This document shows, in pieces, positions 59,843 through 64,000 of a DNA stretch of 64,000 bases. How positions within the stretch are numbered: the first letter of the stretch is position 1; each line of letters opens with the position of its first letter. Source of the stretch: a virus; the IMG/VR virus record IMGVR_UViG_3300029442_000001, positions 107,696 through 171,695 of that record; one strand, 5' to 3'. The notes under the pieces were generated by a model. It was not told the origin of the DNA and did no database searches. It saw only the letters and a program-made list of their open reading frames with translations. A program made the position numbers and the translations under genes.

Positions 59843-59884
59843 CTAAATAATAGTGTAGTTCGCGGAATTGATGTTCCCAACTAC
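59843..59884 (+). promoter_or_regulatory. Late promoter and 5'-terminal hairpin leader of HNH 3
   Basis: CTAAATA (59843-59849), five bases, stem GTAGTT (59855-59860) with AACTAC (59879-59884), inner stem GGAA/TTCC around TTGATG, then CTCTATTACT and AGGAG before the ATG at 59913. Confidence 0.7.
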
Positions 59885-59912
59885 TCTATTACTAAACAGG
59901 AGTAACAGCTCA

Positions 59913-60839
59913 ATGATATTTATCAAAGACGAATTTTCAACAGAGTATTTTCAAATAATTTCAACTGCTCAATTAAGAGCAAACACCAAAAAATTAGCCC
60001 AAAAATTATTTCCATTAACAATAATTGAAAAACATCATATTATACCTGATTCTTTTTATATAAATCGTAAGCGAGAAGGAAATGGTGGTTGGTTAAGTGG
60101 CAATCCATCTGAAATAAGCAATTTAGTATTTTTGACATCCAGAGAACATTATAGATGTCATTGGTTATTATCTTTAATGACATTAGATGATATTACATAT
60201 CATATTTTAGCAAAAGTAAAAATGGCCAATGCATTGAATCGTATGAGTGGCAAAGGAGTTAATTTTACAAGATATGAACTATCAGAATCTGAATATGTTT
60301 TTGCTAGGAAAAATCTTAGTAAATTATTATCTAAATGTATTGTTTCTGAGGGAAGTATCAAAAAACAACTTGCTACTAAATTAAAAAACGGAACACTAAA
60401 TTGTAGTAGTACAGAATCTATACAAAAAGGATTAGATACTAAGACAGTTAATAACACATTACCTAGTAATCCAATAATTAAAGATAAAGCTAAAGCTACT
60501 AGACTATCTAGATATGGTACATTAAATACTAGTAGTCCTGAATCTATTGCTAAAATTCTTTCTACTAAAATATCAAATAATACATTAGCAAGTAATCTAT
60601 TGATAAAAGCTAAAACTAAAGCTACCAAATTAAAGAATAATTCTGGACCTAGTGCAGCAGAAACTATCAAAAAACAACAAGAAACTAAACTGAAAAACGG
60701 AACCTTACAAAATTCTTTAGAAGTTCAAACAAAAAGTCGTAATACAAAAGAAGCAAATCATAATAAATTTATTTGTGAAATTTGCAAAAAGAAATATAGT
60801 TATGAAAAATCACTTGTTAATCATATTGATCGACATTAA
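59913..60839 (+). CDS. HNH homing endonuclease 3 with C2H2 finger
   Basis: A 308-residue endonuclease starting MIFIKDEF after GGAGTAACAGCTCA. HNH region EKHHIIPDSF and NLVFLTSREHYRCHWLL; the middle has longer repeats (IKKQLATKLKNGTL...SSTESIQKG; SPESIAKIL) unlike HNH 1 and 2; the C-terminus is a classic C2H2 zinc finger (CEICKKKYSYEKSLVNHIDRH; longer by one than quoted spacing allows no doubt of the two Cys and two His). Inserted head-to-tail against the radical-SAM operon, overlapping the convergent gene by 4 bp. Confidence 0.82.
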   Translation: MIFIKDEFSTEYFQIISTAQLRANTKKLAQKLFPLTIIEKHHIIPDSFYINRKREGNGGWLSGNPSEISNLVFLTSREHYRCHWLLSLMTLDDITYHILAKVKMANALNRMSGKGVNFTRYELSESEYVFARKNLSKLLSKCIVSEGSIKKQLATKLKNGTLNCSSTESIQKGLDTKTVNNTLPSNPIIKDKAKATRLSRYGTLNTSSPESIAKILSTKISNNTLASNLLIKAKTKATKLKNNSGPSAAETIKKQQETKLKNGTLQNSLEVQTKSRNTKEANHNKFICEICKKKYSYEKSLVNHIDRH

Positions 60840-61465
60840 AATCTCTCCTGAGAAAACAAGTTACTACCATTATAGTATTGACTTTTTAAACTAAGCATCC
60901 AAGATTTATAATAACTTCCACATATCGTTTTTTCATCGAATGTACAAACTGTTGGTTTAGCAAGTTCCATTTCTTCGTCGGTTTCAAAAATAGATCTACC
61001 TAAAATAGAAGTCCAATCTTGTTCTTCTTTTAACTTTTTTCCGTACATAGAACTACCTTCAATATACCAATTAGTTTGTTGTTCAATTTCTTTCCATAGT
61101 TCAGGTGTTTGTTGTTGACTAATTAATACATTTTCGTCTACAAATACAATGTAATCTAAATTTTGAGTTTCTTTTAAATATTGTATAAATGCTGGATTGA
61201 AATTTTCATCACTAACAGTTCCTTTGTAATAATTTTCAATTTCACTTCTGGTATGTTCACATAAAGTTAAATGATGATTGTATTTCTTATTGCACCAATT
61301 AAGTTTAAATCGTAAAGATTCTTTATAATACTCAACATCAGATTCTTTAAATCCGACATGAAAATTAACTATATGATTTTGAAACTTACTTGCTAAATGC
61401 CAAAGTCTAACTAAAGTTGAAACATCTACTTCACTTGCTGGTGTAACTAAATTAATTGTTTCCAT
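60836..61465 (-). CDS. Unknown protein, possibly glycosyltransferase-like
   Basis: A 209-residue protein. LDYIVFVDENVLIS near residue 105 resembles the DxD strand of GT-A enzymes, but no further motif supports this. Lies 6 nt after the methyltransferase gene in the same direction as the radical-SAM gene, from which HNH 3 divides it. Confidence 0.5.
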   Translation of the reverse strand: METINLVTPASEVDVSTLVRLWHLASKFQNHIVNFHVGFKESDVEYYKESLRFKLNWCNKKYNHHLTLCEHTRSEIENYYKGTVSDENFNPAFIQYLKETQNLDYIVFVDENVLISQQQTPELWKEIEQQTNWYIEGSSMYGKKLKEEQDWTSILGRSIFETDEEMELAKPTVCTFDEKTICGSYYKSWMLSLKSQYYNGSNLFSQERF

Positions 61466-61471
61466 ATTATC

Positions 61472-62935
61472 CTATAAAATATTAAGAATTTTTTCTGCAG
61501 GTTGAATCTTTCCAATGTAGGCTTTTACTTGCTGATTACCCGAACTATTAGTTTTAATAAATTGTAAACCTAATTTATTTAAAGTCTGCATAGGTTCGGT
61601 TACAATATATTGATTAGAACGAGTAACCCAATCACCATAGAAATAAAATAATACCCATTTAGTATTATTACTAATCCATTTCATAAAATTTTCACGTTGT
61701 AGTTCATTTGATTCTTGAAGTCTGCCAGGCATTACGATAGCTAAATCATACTTACGATTCATCCAATCGCCTGCATTATTAAACATATTATCACAATAAA
61801 ACTTACCTTCAAGTTGATCAGTAATATTATATTTAATATTATTAAAATTCTTTGTTGAAAGTTCAACACCAAATAATGTACTGTCTTTTAATATTCGTTG
61901 TTGAATGTTCTTGAGTAGCTCTCCGTTGCCACAACCAAAATCAATAATATCATAATGTACCACAGGATCTAAAATAGTTGCACACTCCATCAAATGTTTG
62001 TGGCTATTAATCATTGACTCAAAAGTTTTAAATCCGTTATCAATCCATTGATTTTCTAATAGTAATCCTCGTTTGAAACTATTATTTTTAGACACAATGC
62101 TAGTTGCTTTATTAATATAAGGAAAACTAACTCCACTTGCACCTTCATCTGGATAACTAAATCCTTGCCTGTTTACTACAACTAAATCACCTGTTGCATC
62201 AGTTCTAGTACTAATTTTAAGGATAGGAGTTTTAATTTCAGCTATGCCATGTAATGCTGACCATTGTATTGGCCAATCAAGTATTTCTTCTAGCCAATCC
62301 ATTTCTTTCTCGTATCCGTTTTGTCTAGCCCAATTAATATTTTGTCTACCAATTTGATAAGTTTCATTACAATCAAAACTACAAGGTAAATGACTTACTG
62401 CTCTTACTCCTAGCCATCGATTTAATATATTACATTCTTTTGGACCATCAGTCCCAGTTAAACTCATTGGATAAGTCGTATCTATAAATTTTTCTTTAAT
62501 CCAATATTGTTGAAAAAAAGATTGACAACATTTAGGAAAGCCTAATAACTCACCCATACGAACATTGTCTCTTTGTTTCCATGCTTGTTTCCATACATCC
62601 ACCAAGTTATGTTTAGTTATAACTACACGAAGGTCAAATGGTTGATGTTCCTGATGAACCAACGAACTACTACTATAAAAAGATTGTCTTCCAACTTTTT
62701 GTAATACAATTGGAGTAAAATTGGTTCCATCAAGTTCGCTTTTCAATTTGAATAAGCTATCTGGAGACATAATTGTTAACCAGCTAGGTTTAATTCCAGC
62801 AAGTGTAGTTTGTTTTTCAATCTGTACAAATGCTTGACTAACTTGATTTATTCTTGGTTCCCAAACAGTTTTAGCTACCGTAGTAGTCCATATAATACGC
62901 GTCCACTCAGGTAATACAAAATTAAGTCTAATCAA
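61472..62935 (-). CDS. SAM-dependent methyltransferase with N-terminal Cys-motif domain
   Basis: A 487-residue two-domain protein. The N-terminal part has LLGFPKCCQSFF, a motif found in a domain of unknown role (DUF483-like) in phage and bacterial gene clusters that also hold radical SAM enzymes, and other paired Cys (SHLPCSFDC). The C-terminal part is a Rossmann methyltransferase with DIIDFGCGNGELL near 335. TTG start (62935) with AGGAG. Its target may be the tail protein upstream. Confidence 0.72.
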   Translation of the reverse strand: MIRLNFVLPEWTRIIWTTTVAKTVWEPRINQVSQAFVQIEKQTTLAGIKPSWLTIMSPDSLFKLKSELDGTNFTPIVLQKVGRQSFYSSSSLVHQEHQPFDLRVVITKHNLVDVWKQAWKQRDNVRMGELLGFPKCCQSFFQQYWIKEKFIDTTYPMSLTGTDGPKECNILNRWLGVRAVSHLPCSFDCNETYQIGRQNINWARQNGYEKEMDWLEEILDWPIQWSALHGIAEIKTPILKISTRTDATGDLVVVNRQGFSYPDEGASGVSFPYINKATSIVSKNNSFKRGLLLENQWIDNGFKTFESMINSHKHLMECATILDPVVHYDIIDFGCGNGELLKNIQQRILKDSTLFGVELSTKNFNNIKYNITDQLEGKFYCDNMFNNAGDWMNRKYDLAIVMPGRLQESNELQRENFMKWISNNTKWVLFYFYGDWVTRSNQYIVTEPMQTLNKLGLQFIKTNSSGNQQVKAYIGKIQPAEKILNIL

Positions 62936-62969
62936 CTGAAACTCCTATTCTCAGTGATATTTATAGTAG

Positions 62970-63659
62970 TTAAGGAACATGTACAACAAATTCAGGCTGA
63001 TCAGCATGTGCAATAGGACTTATATCAGTATGTGTAGTTGGAATATCTCCATGATCTGTGTGGCTAGGTATATCTCCATAGGTAGTTGAATCTCCATGAT
63101 CTGAATAGCCAGTACTATCAGAGTGTGGGTATGAATCTACATGATCTAAATAACCATGATCATCTGTGTGATCTGTATGATCAAAACCATCTTGAAAGTC
63201 AGCATGATCGGTATAACTACTAAAAAAATCAGAATGATCGCTAAAGTCACTATGATCGGTATATGCTGGATGATCTGTATGATCAAAAAAAGTATCGCTA
63301 TAATCAATATGATCGCTATGATCTGTGTGATCAGAATGTATATCTGAATAATTAGCAAATGCAACATCTGTATGATAATTAACTTTTTGACTGCTATTTA
63401 ATGTTTTGAGTCTGCTCGATTCTACCCACAAACTTCCTGCTTTACCAGTTATAGTTGCATCTACAACAAAATTGAGATATCTCTCATCTCCACTAGCATC
63501 AATATAATGTAAGTATCCACTTGCATCAATCCATGTAGAACCAAGTTTAGCTGTACTCCGATGAGCCACATAGATTCCAGTATATCTGTATTGATCAGAC
63601 CCGGCATTTAGAAAATTAATGTATACTCCGTCGATCCAACACGATCCTGCTTTTGCCAT
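62970..63659 (-). CDS. Tail protein with His/Asp repeats
   Basis: A 229-residue protein. Residues 1-95 contain three copies of a 30-residue beta unit (AKAGSCWIDG; AKLGSTWIDASGYLHYIDASG; GKAGSLWVESS), known from phage tail proteins. Residues about 100-215 are tandem xDHxD and DHSD/DHTD units, close to 30 histidines with aspartate partners, a likely metal-binding or modified shaft. Starts with GGAG at good spacing. Confidence 0.7.
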   Translation of the reverse strand: MAKAGSCWIDGVYINFLNAGSDQYRYTGIYVAHRSTAKLGSTWIDASGYLHYIDASGDERYLNFVVDATITGKAGSLWVESSRLKTLNSSQKVNYHTDVAFANYSDIHSDHTDHSDHIDYSDTFFDHTDHPAYTDHSDFSDHSDFFSSYTDHADFQDGFDHTDHTDDHGYLDHVDSYPHSDSTGYSDHGDSTTYGDIPSHTDHGDIPTTHTDISPIAHADQPEFVVHVP

Positions 63660-63716
63660 AATATATTTCTCCGTTTACAATTAATTTTGTACTAGGACTT
63701 ACTACACTACTATTTA

Positions 63717-64000
63717 TTAAGTTGCGTAAAGGTTTGTTCCAACTGGTAATACCAATCGATAATTTGAACTTCCAGTATATCCAATAACACCGTTTACATC
63801 TAACTTAGCTAGTGGAGTTGTAGTACCAATACCAACATTACCATCAACTATTAATGTAGTATTTGTTCGTATTGACAAATCATTTTGTAAACCAATTGAT
63901 CCATAATATATACCATCCATTCCAAATTGTATTCCATTACTATTCCATGCACTAGCACCAAGTCTATTAGTTAAATATTTAAAACCTGCATTGTATACAT
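63717..64000 (-). CDS. Tail fibre protein, C-terminal end (5' part outside window)
   Basis: The frame is open from the right edge to the TAA at 63717. It holds GNVGIGTTTPLAKLDVNG, the repeat that marks phage tail fibre shafts, and ends VLPVGTNLYAT. It probably belongs to a long fibre gene entering from the right. Confidence 0.7.
   Translation of the reverse strand, partial: VYNAGFKYLTNRLGASAWNSNGIQFGMDGIYYGSIGLQNDLSIRTNTTLIVDGNVGIGTTTPLAKLDVNGVIGYTGSSNYRLVLPVGTNLYAT

Noticed and set aside
62990-63365. Repeated GATCAxxxTGATC-like words suggesting a repeat array or methylation sites
   Set aside because: They follow from DHxD codons (GAT CAT) of the tail protein and keep a 3-base register.
1-64000. 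Other tRNA genes, CRISPR arrays, insertion sequences or integrase/attachment sites
   Set aside because: I looked for T-loop words, direct-repeat arrays, transposase motifs and integrases and found none I could support; TTCGAAT-like words elsewhere lie in coding frames without cloverleaf pairing.

Overview
The window is a stretch of a large, AT-rich, tailed-phage genome related to the T4 superfamily; nothing in it looks like host chromosome. Supporting genes are a family B DNA polymerase (split in two), a gp45-like sliding clamp, a gp44-like clamp-loader ATPase (broken by a split intein), a gp31-like co-chaperonin, PhoH, a DsbA-like small protein, T4 RNA ligase 1, stand-alone HNH homing endonucleases, long tail/baseplate proteins and T4-type late promoters (consensus near GATAAATA). 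Spanin-like proteins with a lipobox imply a Gram-negative host. A circularly permuted tmRNA gene makes an alphaproteobacterial, cyanobacterial or similar ancestry of that gene possible, but the host cannot be named from this sequence.

Layout. 1-5.5 kb: replication operon on the minus strand (DsbA-like, polymerase N half, polymerase C half, clamp, DpdA-like base-modification enzyme). 5.6-9.4 kb: a late minus-strand operon of small enzymes (Nudix, CCA-adding-like, GNAT acetyltransferase and two unknowns). 9.4-10 kb: HNH endonuclease 1. 10.1-12.9 kb: plus-strand sugar genes (glycosyltransferase, UDP-sugar dehydrogenase, epimerase). 12.9-28.4 kb: the most striking region, a tandem array of 13 ADP-ribosyltransferase (ART) paralogues, ten intact, interrupted by a Dps-like protein, an HxGH nucleotidyltransferase and a ligase-fold protein. 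28.5-36.7 kb: glycosyltransferase, ClpA-like unfoldase, DnaJ-like protein, lysis genes (holin-like, lipase-like, two spanins) and PhoH. 36.8-42.6 kb: clamp loader with split intein and embedded nuclease, gp31-like chaperonin and small conserved phage genes. 42.6-50.3 kb: tail proteins with HNH 2. 50.4-53.8 kb: a 2H phosphoesterase, an Arr-like ART fold protein, translation initiation factor IF-1 and conserved phage proteins. 54-58.3 kb: plus-strand pentapeptide-repeat proteins, RNA ligase and small zinc-ribbon proteins. 58.3-58.6 kb: tmRNA. 58.6-64 kb: radical SAM enzyme, HNH 3, a methyltransferase and tail proteins including a His/Asp-repeat protein.

Three themes tie the window together. (1) About 24 genes of unrelated function begin with a short peptide of the type M-K/R-L/I-x-E or M-x(5-8)-L/I-x-E. 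This matches the T4 capsid-targeting propeptide that is cut after (L/I)xE by the prohead protease. The ART array and the enzymes beside it are therefore best read as a large set of proteins packaged in the head and injected into the host, as T4 Alt is. (2) Promoters, both sigma70-like and T4-late-like, are repeatedly placed so that the predicted +1 is the first base of the start codon: the first genes of many operons should be leaderless mRNAs. (3) The phage carries translation and quality-control parts (IF-1, tmRNA, a CCA-adding-like enzyme, a ClpA-type unfoldase with an IGF loop, RNA ligase) that would fit such unusual mRNAs and late takeover of translation. Points (1) to (3) are inferences from motif and spacing regularities read directly in the sequence.
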